A stretch of 64,000 nucleotides of DNA from Amycolatopsis pittospori. Lineage in GTDB: Bacteria; Actinomycetota; Actinomycetes; Mycobacteriales; Pseudonocardiaceae. The notes beneath the pieces are model-generated. The model did no database searches. It had not been told where the DNA came from and was given only the letters and a program-made list of their open reading frames with translations. The translations under genes were made by a program, and so were the position numbers. Of this stretch, positions 17,001-25,551 are shown in pieces. Location of the stretch: positions 52,178 through 116,177 of the forward strand of contig NZ_JACBXD010000019.1 in assembly GCF_013870525.1 (NCBI RefSeq), given 5' to 3'. Position 1 is the stretch's first letter. Each line of letters opens with the position of its first letter.

Positions 17001-20000
17001 GACGCCGGTTCCGCGCGGACGCGAGTTCGCCGGCGTGAGCGCGTTCGGGTTCGGTGGGACCAATTTCCACGCGGTACTGGCGGCGCCCGGGGTGTCGCCG
17101 GACCGGCGCCACGGGCCGCGCGACTGGGACGCCGAACTGTTCCTGCTCCGCGGTTCCGATGTGGACAGCGCTCGGGCGGCGCTGCGAGATCTCCTCTCGG
17201 CCAACGAAGGCCGCCCGCTCCGGGAACTCGCCGCCCTCGCCGCCGAACGTGGCGGCACGGAACCGGTGCGGCTCGCGGTCGTCGCCGGTGACCTCGCGGA
17301 ACTGCGGGAGGCCGCCGAGGGAACGGGCGGGCTCATCACCGAGAACACTGAGAACACCGAGACCGGCGTGGTCGCGTTCCTGTTCCCCGGGCAGGGCAGC
17401 CAGCGGACCGGCATGCTGGCCGACCTCTTCGTGCATTTCCCGGAGCTGGCCGACGTCCTGCGACTCGCCCCCGACGTCGCCGCGACCACCTTCCCACCGC
17501 GCGCGTTCTCCGACGAGACGCGGGCGGCGCAGGACGAGGCGCTGAGGGACACCCGCGTCGCGCAGCCGGCGCTCGGGCTCGTCGAGTCTGCCGTCTGCCG
17601 TCTGCTCGACGACCTCGGCGTCCGGCCGGATCTGCTGGCCGGGCACAGCTACGGCGAGCTGGCCGCGCTGTCGGTCGCCGGTGCCTTCGACACCCCGACG
17701 CTGGTCGCGCTCAGCCGGGCCAGGGCCCGCTCGATCGCCGAAGTCGCCGGCGCCGACCCGGGAGCGATGGCCGCGGTGAAGACCTCCCGCGAGAAACTGG
17801 CCGCCGCCTTCGACCGTCCCGACGTCGTGCTGGCCAACCACAACGGACCCGAGCAGACCGTCCTTTCCGGCCCCACGGCCGCGATCGAGGACGCCGTCCG
17901 CGCACTGCGGGAACAGGGGATCGGCGCCAAACGGATCCCGGTCGCGTGTGCCTTCCACAGTCCGCTGGTGGCCGGGGCGAGCGACGTCTTCGCCGTCGAC
18001 CTCGACAACGCCGAGATCGGCGAGCCAGGCCTGCCGGTGTGGTCGAACCGCACCGCCCGGCCGTACGGACCCGGGAAGGTGCGGGCCGAGCTGGCCGCGC
18101 AGATCGGCGCGCCGGTGCGGTTCGTCGACCTGATCGAGGATATGTACTCGGTCGGCGCCCGGACGTTCGTCGAGGCGGGGCCCGGTCAGGTGCTTTCCCG
18201 GCTGGCCAAGGAGATCCTCGGCGACCGGCCGTACACCGTGGTCGCCTGCGACCCCGGCGGCCCGGGTCTGCGGGGCTTCCTCACCGCGCTCGCGCGGCTG
18301 GCGCTGACCGGGGTCGACGTGCGCGCCGAACGGCTCTTCCGCGGCCGCGTCCGTGTCGGTCCGCTCCCCGCACCCGCCTGGACCGTGGACGGCCAGACCG
18401 TCCGCGCGCCCGGTGGCGAGGTCCCCGCCCATGGGCTCCTGCCCGCCCGACGAATCCCGAGGACGACCATGAACCAGCCCGCGCCCGGTCGTGACCAGGC
18501 CGTCGTCGAATTCCTCCGCACCAGCCGCGAACTGCTGGCGGCGCAACGGGACGTGATGCTGGGATACCTCGGCACCGCGCCGCCCGCCGCCCCGGCCCCG
18601 GCTCCGGTCGCGCCGGTGCTGCTGCCACCGGCCGAGGTTTCGGTCGTGAGCGCGCCGGCGGCGGCCCCGGCACCTGGGGAACCCGCCCCCGAAACCGCCG
18701 TCTCGGACGTCCTCGGCACCGTGATCGGCGCGATCAGCGAACGCACCGGCTACCCGGCCGAGATGATCGACGCCGATCTCGACCTGGAAGCGGATCTTTC
18801 CATCGACTCGATCAAGCGCACCGAAATCGCGGGTTCACTGCTGGGCAAGCTCGGCCTCACCGGCCGGGTGCACGACGACGCCCAGGACCAGCTCAGCCGC
18901 GACCGGACGGCGAGCGCGTTGGCGGCTCGGCTGCGGAAGTGGCTCGAACCGGCGGCTCCGGTCACCGTGACCCCGGTGCCCGTCGAGGCCCCGGCGGGCC
19001 GCGCGCCCGGCCGGTACCTGCTCGGTCGGGTTCCGGCGCCGCTCGGGACGCCCGATCTCACCCGGGTCGTCGGCAGGTCGGTCGTGGTGAGCTTCGAACC
19101 CGGCCAGGAGGAACTGGCCGAGTCGGTCCAGGCGGTGTTCGCCGAGGCGGGCGCGACACCGGCGGACGAGGGGAAAGCCGACAGTGCCGAAGTCGTCGTC
19201 GTGCTGAACCCGTTGTCGGACGCCGAAGAACCGGTCGCCGCGCAGGTCTTCGGGCTGATCAAGGCGGCCGAGGGCACGGTGGTCGTGGTGGCCCGGCCGG
19301 GTGCCGGGCACACCGCCGGGCTGCGCGGCCTGCTCCGGGCCGCGGCCCGGGAGCGGAGTGAACCGACGAGGCTCGTCGAGCTGGAGTCCACGGTGGACCT
19401 CGCGCGGATAGTGCTGGAGGAGGTGATCGCCGAAGGACCGGCGGCGGTGCGGTATGACACCGCCGGCCGCGCGACGTTCGAGCCGTCGGCCGGCTCCCTC
19501 GGCTCGATCGCCTACGCGGGCGCGGGTCCCGACGGCGGTGAGACCAAGGCGCTCGGACTCGGCGCGGATTCGGTGCTGCTGCTGATCGGCGGCGCCCGCG
19601 GGATCACCGCGCGGGCCGCGATCGCACTGGCGGCGAGCGGCTGCCGGATCGAACTGGCCGGGCGCACGCCGTGGCCCGCCGAACCCGGCGACGAGGATCT
19701 GCCCGGCGACGCCCAGGGGATGCGCTCGGTGCTGGCGGCACGCGGCGGTTCCCTGGTGGACATCGAACGCCGGGTGCGGACGGTGCTGGCCCAGCGCGAG
19801 ATCGCCAGGACACTCGACGAGATCGGCAAGGCCGGCGGCACCGCGGCCTACCGGTCCCTGGACGTCCGTGACGGTGCCGCCGTCCGGCAGGTGGTGAAGG
19901 ATCTGCACACCCGCTACGGCCGGATCGACGGCGTCGTCCACGCGGCCGGGGTGATCGACGACAAACTCATGGCGGACAAGGACGAACACTCCTTCCGCAC

Positions 20001-20394
20001 GGTCTACGGGACCAAAGTGGACGGAGCCCGGGCACTGCTCGACGCGCTTGAGCACTTCGGCGTCCGGCCCGGATTCGTCACGTTCTTCGGCAGTATCGCC
20101 GCGGTACTGGGGAACCGCGGGCAGACCGACTACGCCGCCGCGAACGACGCGCTGGAGACGCTGGGCGCGCAGTGGGCGGACCGCACCGGCTGCCGCGCGC
20201 TGACCGTCCACTGGGGACCGTGGGCCCCTTCGGACGACCACGCGGGCATGGTTTCGCCGGAGCTCGCGCGTGAATACGAGCGCCGCGAAGTCGCGCTGAT
20301 CGATCCGGACGAGGGCACCGCCGCCCTCCTGCGTGAGCTGGCCTACGGCCCGGCCGACGTCCGCTCCGTGCTGTACACGGCATCACTGTGGTGA
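14038..20394 (+). CDS. PUFA-synthase-like polyketide/fatty acid synthase, NPD-KS-AT-ACP-KR
   Basis: A 2118-residue iterative-type megasynthase. Residues ~9-540 are nitronate-monooxygenase/PfaD-like, with a core at 240-470 (VVQGPMTRVSDQPGFA, FEGAECGGHIGP), the flavin enoyl reductase of PUFA systems. The KS spans ~583-1010, with Cys763 in DAACGSS and His in EAHGTGT and IGHTK. The AT spans ~1113-1400 (FPGQGSQ, Ser1204 in GHSYGE, His in FHSPL). The ACP at ~1560-1640 has Ser1591 in LSIDSIKR, the wording typical of PUFA-synthase carrier domains. The KR spans ~1680-2118 (GGARGIT near 1850; Lys in GTKVDG, Ser in FFGSI, Tyr2032 in YAAAN). Every catalytic residue I can check is present. Translation is coupled to the next gene by a 7-bp overlap. 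The start is GTG 14038 behind AGGAGG. The product is unknown. Confidence 0.9.
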   Translation: MTHATARTRVLGVNPIGRPDPGLASAVARGGGLGVLDIGDTRSIVDGRFPFAVRIPAGRTARAEEIRESGAELVLLAEGAVWQGKAEGPVLAEVTGVEQAARMLGAGASALVARGAEAGGSELTTFVLLQRLLERFGDDVPVWAYGGIGPRTAVAAIAGGAAGVVLDGLGLFAEADVPAAARNDLARADGGLATLFANRYEDAESAVRSVVRALAAPASVSPAEQGARLCRTLGTGLAVVQGPMTRVSDQPGFAASVAAHDGFPFVAVATANGAKTTELLGRTAEALGERPWGAGILGFVPEALRAEQLAAVRAARPRCVLIAGGKPAQAKALEADGIATFLHVPSPILLRQFLDAGVRRFVFEGAECGGHIGPRSSFVLWEQQLDVLREHGASDVEVLFAGGVHDARSAAMIAAMAEPLAARGAGIGVLMGTAYLFTEEAVTYGAITGLFQERVIDARSTVTLETAPGHLTRCLPSPYTDEFDALKAGLRADGVPPQESWQRLEELNTGRLRIASKGVRREGDALVEVGDRTQLAEGMYMAGQVTVLREERTDIAALHRDVTEGAAKLLSAQAPGEASVVDGDVAIVGMACVFPGAPDLPAFWSNVLHGADAVTEVPDRRWDKDVYAGRSTSKWGGFLPAVDFDPLSFGIPPKSMGSIDPAQLVSLQMARRALEDAGYGEGGFDRERTSVIFGAEAGGDLANAGVLRALLPSYLEDVPEELLAQLPELTEDSFPGTLANVISGRIANRLDLGGTNYTVDAACGSSLAALDLAVKELRSGTSGMVLCGAVDLHNGINDYLMFTSAGALSPTGRCRPFDAAADGIALGEGVACLVLKRRADAERDGDRVYAVVKGVGAASDGKALGLTAPRPEGQRRALERAYRDAGVSPADVSLVEAHGTGTVVGDATELTTLTEFFLDAGAEPGACALGSVKSQIGHTKCAAGLAGLMKAALALWHEVVPPTLHLSRPNPAWDAERSPFTFSTGARPTPVPRGREFAGVSAFGFGGTNFHAVLAAPGVSPDRRHGPRDWDAELFLLRGSDVDSARAALRDLLSANEGRPLRELAALAAERGGTEPVRLAVVAGDLAELREAAEGTGGLITENTENTETGVVAFLFPGQGSQRTGMLADLFVHFPELADVLRLAPDVAATTFPPRAFSDETRAAQDEALRDTRVAQPALGLVESAVCRLLDDLGVRPDLLAGHSYGELAALSVAGAFDTPTLVALSRARARSIAEVAGADPGAMAAVKTSREKLAAAFDRPDVVLANHNGPEQTVLSGPTAAIEDAVRALREQGIGAKRIPVACAFHSPLVAGASDVFAVDLDNAEIGEPGLPVWSNRTARPYGPGKVRAELAAQIGAPVRFVDLIEDMYSVGARTFVEAGPGQVLSRLAKEILGDRPYTVVACDPGGPGLRGFLTALARLALTGVDVRAERLFRGRVRVGPLPAPAWTVDGQTVRAPGGEVPAHGLLPARRIPRTTMNQPAPGRDQAVVEFLRTSRELLAAQRDVMLGYLGTAPPAAPAPAPVAPVLLPPAEVSVVSAPAAAPAPGEPAPETAVSDVLGTVIGAISERTGYPAEMIDADLDLEADLSIDSIKRTEIAGSLLGKLGLTGRVHDDAQDQLSRDRTASALAARLRKWLEPAAPVTVTPVPVEAPAGRAPGRYLLGRVPAPLGTPDLTRVVGRSVVVSFEPGQEELAESVQAVFAEAGATPADEGKADSAEVVVVLNPLSDAEEPVAAQVFGLIKAAEGTVVVVARPGAGHTAGLRGLLRAAARERSEPTRLVELESTVDLARIVLEEVIAEGPAAVRYDTAGRATFEPSAGSLGSIAYAGAGPDGGETKALGLGADSVLLLIGGARGITARAAIALAASGCRIELAGRTPWPAEPGDEDLPGDAQGMRSVLAARGGSLVDIERRVRTVLAQREIARTLDEIGKAGGTAAYRSLDVRDGAAVRQVVKDLHTRYGRIDGVVHAAGVIDDKLMADKDEHSFRTVYGTKVDGARALLDALEHFGVRPGFVTFFGSIAAVLGNRGQTDYAAANDALETLGAQWADRTGCRALTVHWGPWAPSDDHAGMVSPELAREYERREVALIDPDEGTAALLRELAYGPADVRSVLYTASLW

Positions 20395-23300
20395 GCCAAG
20401 GCGTGGTGAACCAGGAGCCCGTCGCGATCGTCGGCCTGGGCGTGCACCTGCCCGGTGCGTCCACCGTGGACGAGTATTGGCGGAACATCGTTTCCGGCAC
20501 CGACGCGATCACCGAGATCCCGCCGCACCGGTGGGATCCGAGTTTCCACGACGGCGACGGCCGCACTCCCGACCGTACCTACGGGCGGCGCGGCGGTTTC
20601 GTCGCGGACAGCCTGGAGTTCGACGCCGCCGCGCTCGGCATCGCGCCCAGCTCCGTCGCCGGGATGGAGCCGGATCAGCTGGTCGCGCTGGCCGTGGCCG
20701 CGTCGGCGGTCGACGACGCCGGTGGCGTGCGGCGGCTGGGCGATCTCGAACGCGTCGGCGTCATCCTCGGCCGGGGCGGCTATCTCTCACCCGGGCTGCA
20801 GCGGTTCGAACAGCGTGTCCGGTCGGTCCGCCAGATCACCGGCACCGTACGGGAACTCCTGCCGTCGGCGAGCCCGGAGGTGCTCGGCCGGCTGCGGGAC
20901 GCGTTGCTGGAACCGCTCGGCGAGTTCCGGCCCGACACCGCGATCGGGCTGGTACCGAACCTCGCCGCGTCGCGTGTGGCCAACCGGCTCGACCTCGGCG
21001 GGCCCGCGTACACGGTGGACGCCGCTTGCGCGTCCTCGTTGCTGGCCGTGGACCAGGCGATCGGGGAACTCGCGCGGCGCCGCTGCGACGTCGTCCTGGC
21101 CGGCGGTGTGCACCATTGCCACGACGACACGCTGTGGTCGATGTTCACGCAGCTCGGCGCGCTCTCGCCGAGTCAGCGGATCAGCCCGTTCTCGCGGGAC
21201 GCGGACGGCCTCCTGATCGGCGAGGGCACCGCGATCGTGGTGCTCAAACGGTTCTACGACGCGCGCCGGGACGGCGACCGGGTCTACGCCGTACTGCGTG
21301 GTTCGGGGACATCGAGCGACGGCAAGGGCGCGAGCCTGCTCAGCCCGGCCGTGTCCGGGCAGATCCTGGCGCTGCGCCGCGCGTGGGCGTCGGCCGGTCT
21401 CGATCCCGCCGCGCCCGGTTCGCTCGGCCTGCTGGAGGCGCACGGGACCGCGACGCCCACCGGGGACGCGGCCGAACTCGCCACCCTCGCCGAGGTGTTC
21501 GGCCCACCCGACGGACCTCGCGCCGTGATCGGTGCGGTCAAGGCGATGATCGGGCACACCATGCCGACCGCCGGCGCCGCCGGACTGGTCAAAGCGGCGC
21601 TGGCGCTGCACCACGCCGTCCTGCCACCGGCCCTGAACTGCGCGGATCCGAGTCCGCTGCTGGACAAGACCAGGTTTCGGACGCTGTCCGAAGCCGAACC
21701 GTGGGCGGCGGGCGAGGTGCCGCGCCGGGCCGCGGTCAACGCCTTCGGTTTCGGCGGGGTCAACGCGCATGTGGTGCTGGAGGAGGCCGATCCGGCGCCC
21801 GCACGGCCGCGCCGGGCCAAGGTGACCGGGGAACCGGAGCGGATCCTGCGGCTCGCGGCGGCCACGCCCGGCGGTCTCCGCGCCTTGCTCGATCGCGGAG
21901 CCCAGGAGTCCGGAGGACAGGGACCCTGCCGCATCGGGATCGTCGGACCGACCGAGAAACGTATCGAGGTCGCGCGGAGGGTGCTCGCGAAGGTCGCGGC
22001 CGAAGGCAAGTCCTGGCACGGCCCGAACGACATCTGGTGCAGCATGTCGCCCTTGCTGGAGCAGGACGGCGCGAAGACCGCGTTCGTCTATCCGGGCCTC
22101 GAAGCGGACGCGGAACCGCGCTGCGCCGACGTCGCCCGGCATTTCGGCCTCGACCGGCCGGAGTGGTCGACCACGAGCGTGCTTTCCCGCGCGTCGAGCG
22201 TTTCCCAGGTCGGCCTGCTGCTCGACACCGCGCTGCGACGGCTCGCGATCGCCCCGGATCTGCTCGCCGGGCACAGCGTGGGCGAGTGGACCGCCATGCA
22301 GGCCGCCGGAATGTACCCAGGACGGTCCACAGAGGACTTGTTGAACCGCTACTGGCCGCAGGGCTTCACCTTGCCGGACGCCGAGTTCCTGGTGCTCGGC
22401 TGTTCCGCGGAGCGCGCGGCAGGGCTGCTCGACGCCGAGCCGGAACTGATGATCTCCCATGAGAACGCGCCACGTCAGACGATCGTCTGCGGTGATCCGG
22501 CGGCCGCGTCCCGGCTCGCCCGGCTCTGCACCCAGCACGGCATCGTCGCGAGGACACTGCCGTTCCGGTCCGGCTTCCACACCCCGCTGATGCGCTCGCG
22601 GCTCGGCCCGTTCACCCGCCTCGCGGCGGAACTGGAGCTGAAGGCGCCGCGTGTCCCGGTGTGGTCGGCGACCACCGCGCGGCCGTATCCCGCGTCGCCG
22701 GTGGAGGTCCGCGAGCTGTACCTGGCCCATCTGGTGCGCAAGGTCCGGTTCCGGGAACTCGTCGACGCGCTCTACGCCGACGGCGCCCGCGTGTTCGTGC
22801 AGGCGGGCGCCGGTCAGGTCGGTTCCTTCGTGGCGGACACGCTGGGGGACCGGCCGCATCTGGTGATCGCGGCGTCGTCCGGTACGCGGACGGGCCTCGC
22901 CCAGTTGCGCCGGGTCGCCACCGCGGTCTGGGTCGAGGGTGGACGGCCGTCGTTCGACGCGCTGGAACCACGCCGGACCCGGATCGACACCGCGGGCGCG
23001 CTGCTCTCGGTCTCCGACGAGGTCAAGGGCATGTTCGAAGGCACTGGTGAGGTGCCCGAGCTGGGCGAAGGGGTGCCGGACGCGATCGTCGCGGAGTTCA
23101 GCGCGTTGCTCGCCGAGACTCGGCAAGCCGCGGCGAGTGTCGTCAACGCGGCCGCCCGGCGCGCCGCCGAGTCCACCGTGGACGTCTCGCTCGCGGCCAT
23201 GCCGTATCTGGTGGACCACCGTTTCTTCCGGCAGCGTGAGGGCTGGCCGGAAGAGGCGGACTTCCGCCCGACCGTACCCGCGACGACACTGATCGCCATG

Positions 23301-24446
23301 GCCTGCCGGGCCGCCGAGCGGGCTTGGCCGGGAATGATCGCGACCGGCGTGGCGAACGCGGCGTTCTCCCGCTGGCTGATCGCGGCTCCCGCCCAGCGCG
23401 TACCGCTCTCGATGACGCGCGAAGGGAACCGCATCAGTGTCCAGATCGGACCACACGCCAGCATGGACGTCCAGCTGGCACAGCGGTATCCCACCGCGCC
23501 GCGGCCTTCGCCGCTGCCGGGACCGGAGACCGCGCCACCGCTGACCGCCGCCGAGATCTACTCGCGCCGGGAGATGTTCCACGGCCCGGCGTATCAGGGG
23601 CTGGCCCGGCTGATCGGCCTCGGCGAACGGCATATCCGCGGCGATCTCGTCGTGCCTTCGGCGCCCGGCGCGCTGCTGGACAACGTCGGCCAGCTGCTGG
23701 GCTGCTGGCTGATGGCGACCAAGGCGGACGCGCTGCTCGCCTTCCCGACGTCGATGGGCCGGATCACCTGGTTCGGCCCCGAACCGGCGCCGGGGACGTC
23801 GCTGCGGTGCGTGGTCCGGGTCCGGCTGCCCCGGCCGGACGTGCTGGAGATGGACGCCGAACTGGTGCGCGACGGCGCCGTGCTGGCCCGGATCGAACAA
23901 TGGCGCGACATCCGCTTCCCGTGCGACCGCGCCGCACACCGGGTCTACGCGTTCCCGGACGCGCACCGGCTTTCCGAGGAGCACCAAGGGGCTTGGACGC
24001 TGGTCACCGACCGCTGGCCGAGTCCGGCCGCACGCGACATCTACGCCGGCGTCCACCTCGGTTCGGAGGAACGCGCCGAGTTCGCCGCCTGTGCCCCGAG
24101 GCGGCAGCGTGGCTGGCTGCTGGAACGGATCGCGATCAAGGACGCCGTCCGCGCACGGCTGGCCGCCGAGGGCGTCGACGGGATCTATCCGGCCGAGATC
24201 CGCGTGAGCGCCGACGGCAGGACGGTGTCCGGGAAGCACGGCAGGGTGTTGCCGGATCTGGTCGCGGCGGTCGCCGTCGCGAAGACCGGGGACCTCGCCG
24301 TCGCACTCGTCCGTGACGCGACCGAGCCGCCGCCCCGGATCGCCGTCCGCGCCGAGGGCGATCTGGCGGGGCTGGCCGAGGAAATCGGCCCAGGGGTGGA
24401 GTTCGCCGGGACAGCCGGGCACGTCGTGGCCTGGAACCGCGGGTAG
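20388..24446 (+). CDS. PUFA-synthase-like second subunit, KS-AT-DH-PPTase-like
   Basis: A 1352-residue partner synthase. The KS at ~8-470 is complete (Cys214 in DAACASS, His in EAHGTAT and IGHTMP), so it is not an inactive chain-length factor. The AT at ~565-860 has FVYPGLE, Ser630 in GHSVGEW and His in GFHTPL. The DH at ~935-1170 is of the polyketide double-hotdog type (YLVDHRFFRQ with His944, later MFHGPAYQG and LLDNVGQLLG). The last ~120 residues, with RGWLLERIAIKDAVR near 1237-1251 and DGRTVSGKHG, resemble AcpS-type phosphopantetheinyl transferase. The usual His of its SxxH motif reads VAVAKTGD, so that domain may be degenerate. Together with the upstream protein it supplies KS, AT, ACP, KR, DH and ER for chain building. 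Confidence 0.88.
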   Translation: MVSQGVVNQEPVAIVGLGVHLPGASTVDEYWRNIVSGTDAITEIPPHRWDPSFHDGDGRTPDRTYGRRGGFVADSLEFDAAALGIAPSSVAGMEPDQLVALAVAASAVDDAGGVRRLGDLERVGVILGRGGYLSPGLQRFEQRVRSVRQITGTVRELLPSASPEVLGRLRDALLEPLGEFRPDTAIGLVPNLAASRVANRLDLGGPAYTVDAACASSLLAVDQAIGELARRRCDVVLAGGVHHCHDDTLWSMFTQLGALSPSQRISPFSRDADGLLIGEGTAIVVLKRFYDARRDGDRVYAVLRGSGTSSDGKGASLLSPAVSGQILALRRAWASAGLDPAAPGSLGLLEAHGTATPTGDAAELATLAEVFGPPDGPRAVIGAVKAMIGHTMPTAGAAGLVKAALALHHAVLPPALNCADPSPLLDKTRFRTLSEAEPWAAGEVPRRAAVNAFGFGGVNAHVVLEEADPAPARPRRAKVTGEPERILRLAAATPGGLRALLDRGAQESGGQGPCRIGIVGPTEKRIEVARRVLAKVAAEGKSWHGPNDIWCSMSPLLEQDGAKTAFVYPGLEADAEPRCADVARHFGLDRPEWSTTSVLSRASSVSQVGLLLDTALRRLAIAPDLLAGHSVGEWTAMQAAGMYPGRSTEDLLNRYWPQGFTLPDAEFLVLGCSAERAAGLLDAEPELMISHENAPRQTIVCGDPAAASRLARLCTQHGIVARTLPFRSGFHTPLMRSRLGPFTRLAAELELKAPRVPVWSATTARPYPASPVEVRELYLAHLVRKVRFRELVDALYADGARVFVQAGAGQVGSFVADTLGDRPHLVIAASSGTRTGLAQLRRVATAVWVEGGRPSFDALEPRRTRIDTAGALLSVSDEVKGMFEGTGEVPELGEGVPDAIVAEFSALLAETRQAAASVVNAAARRAAESTVDVSLAAMPYLVDHRFFRQREGWPEEADFRPTVPATTLIAMACRAAERAWPGMIATGVANAAFSRWLIAAPAQRVPLSMTREGNRISVQIGPHASMDVQLAQRYPTAPRPSPLPGPETAPPLTAAEIYSRREMFHGPAYQGLARLIGLGERHIRGDLVVPSAPGALLDNVGQLLGCWLMATKADALLAFPTSMGRITWFGPEPAPGTSLRCVVRVRLPRPDVLEMDAELVRDGAVLARIEQWRDIRFPCDRAAHRVYAFPDAHRLSEEHQGAWTLVTDRWPSPAARDIYAGVHLGSEERAEFAACAPRRQRGWLLERIAIKDAVRARLAAEGVDGIYPAEIRVSADGRTVSGKHGRVLPDLVAAVAVAKTGDLAVALVRDATEPPPRIAVRAEGDLAGLAEEIGPGVEFAGTAGHVVAWNRG

Positions 24447-24461
24447 GAACAGGAGCAGAGC

Positions 24462-24761
24462 ATGACCATCGAACAGCACAGCCCGGCCTCCGTCTTCGGC
24501 ACCGTGGCCGAGTTGCTCAGAGAGCTGGTCGGTGACACCGACGTACTGGGCATCGAGATCACCCCGGAGACCACCTTCCACGAGGACCTCCAGCTGGAGA
24601 GCATCGACCTGGTGACCTTCGCGAGCATCCTCGCCGAGTTCTTCGGCGCCGACGTCAACCTCGCGGAGTTCCTGGCGGAGAAGGACCTCGACGACGTGAT
24701 CGGACTGCGCGTCGGCGACATCGCGGACTACGTGGCCGCGCGCCTCGGCGAACGGGGCTGA
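24462..24761 (+). CDS. Free-standing acyl carrier protein
   Basis: A 99-residue acidic four-helix protein. The phosphopantetheine attachment Ser is residue 47 in LQLESIDLVTF, and the flanking EDL and IGLRVGDIADYV complete the ACP fold. The ATG follows an AGGAGCAGAGC ribosome site 15 bp after the second synthase gene. The wording DLQLESIDLV differs from the LSIDSIKR domain inside the first synthase, so it may take the finished chain or a starter unit rather than serve elongation. It probably hands substrate to the hydrolase or glycosyltransferase genes that follow directly. Confidence 0.9.
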   Translation: MTIEQHSPASVFGTVAELLRELVGDTDVLGIEITPETTFHEDLQLESIDLVTFASILAEFFGADVNLAEFLAEKDLDDVIGLRVGDIADYVAARLGERG

Positions 24762-24765
24762 CCCG

Positions 24766-25551
24766 GTGCCGACGATGACCGTCAACGGGCTGCGCACGAA
24801 CGTGCAGCTCGTGCCCGGCGGGGGTACGGAGACCGTGGTGTTCCTGCACGGGATGGGGACCGACAGCCTGGCGAGTTTCTACCTCACGCTGGCCCCGCCG
24901 GTCGCCGCCGCCGGCGTGGACGTGATCAGCTACGACCTGCGCGGGCACGGCAAGACCGAACGCCCCGAACGCGGGTACACGATCGCGGATTTCATGGCCG
25001 ACCTCGACGACCTGCTGTCCCAGCTCGATCTGGACCGGCCGGTCCACCTGGTGGGCAACAGTTTCGGCGGCACTCTCGCCTACAGCTACGCCGTCGCGAA
25101 ACCGGATCGCGTGCGCAGCATCGTCTGCATCGAGTCGGAGCCCGCGACCGAGTCGTGGGCCGACAAGATGGCGCGGATCCTCGAACACACCGTGCGGTTC
25201 CTCAAGGTCGAGGAAAGCTTCGACTGGATCGAGGCCAACTACAGCGCCCATCACCGGCGGCTCGCGAGAATGGCGGCCGAGCGGATCATGGCGACGTCGA
25301 TGGCCGAAGAGGTCCCGCTCGGCCCGTTGCTGACGCTGGACCAGGTCGCGGGGATCGACTGCCCGGTACTGTCCATTTTGGGCAGTCACGGGTACCAGGC
25401 CGACGATCTGAACGCGTTGACGTCCTTGCTGCCTCGCGGTGAGTTGCACGTGTTCGAGGGGCAGGGGCATTCGGTCCTCGTCGAGCAGCACCGCGAGGTG
25501 CGGGAGCTGCTTCTGAACTGGATCGCCCGGCACGGGAGGCCACGCGGATGA
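24766..25551 (+). CDS. Alpha/beta hydrolase, probable chain-release thioesterase or esterase
   Basis: A 261-residue alpha/beta-hydrolase-fold protein from GTG 24766, four bases after the ACP stop. Oxyanion segment: VVFLHGMGTD. The nucleophile elbow is VGNSFGGTLA, with Ser near residue 102, and the catalytic His is near the end in FEGQGHSVLVEQH. The YDLRGHGKTERP segment is typical of the family. There is no signal peptide. Its place between a free ACP and a glycosyltransferase suggests it hydrolyses the acyl thioester to free the product, or acts as a cyclase/esterase in tailoring. The stop overlaps the next ATG (ATGA), so they are translated together. Confidence 0.85.
   Translation: MPTMTVNGLRTNVQLVPGGGTETVVFLHGMGTDSLASFYLTLAPPVAAAGVDVISYDLRGHGKTERPERGYTIADFMADLDDLLSQLDLDRPVHLVGNSFGGTLAYSYAVAKPDRVRSIVCIESEPATESWADKMARILEHTVRFLKVEESFDWIEANYSAHHRRLARMAAERIMATSMAEEVPLGPLLTLDQVAGIDCPVLSILGSHGYQADDLNALTSLLPRGELHVFEGQGHSVLVEQHREVRELLLNWIARHGRPRG

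Noticed and set aside
11968..18546. Very long open frames on the strand opposite real genes (also 3168-5984 and 20787-24797)
   Set aside because: They mirror genes with full domain signatures, are rich in Arg/Gly/Pro/Ala, and arise from high-GC codon bias. Only the 11968-12933 part of the first is a real gene.
20388..21800. Inactive chain-length factor in the second synthase
   Set aside because: The KS has Cys214 and both His residues in the usual motifs, so it should be active.
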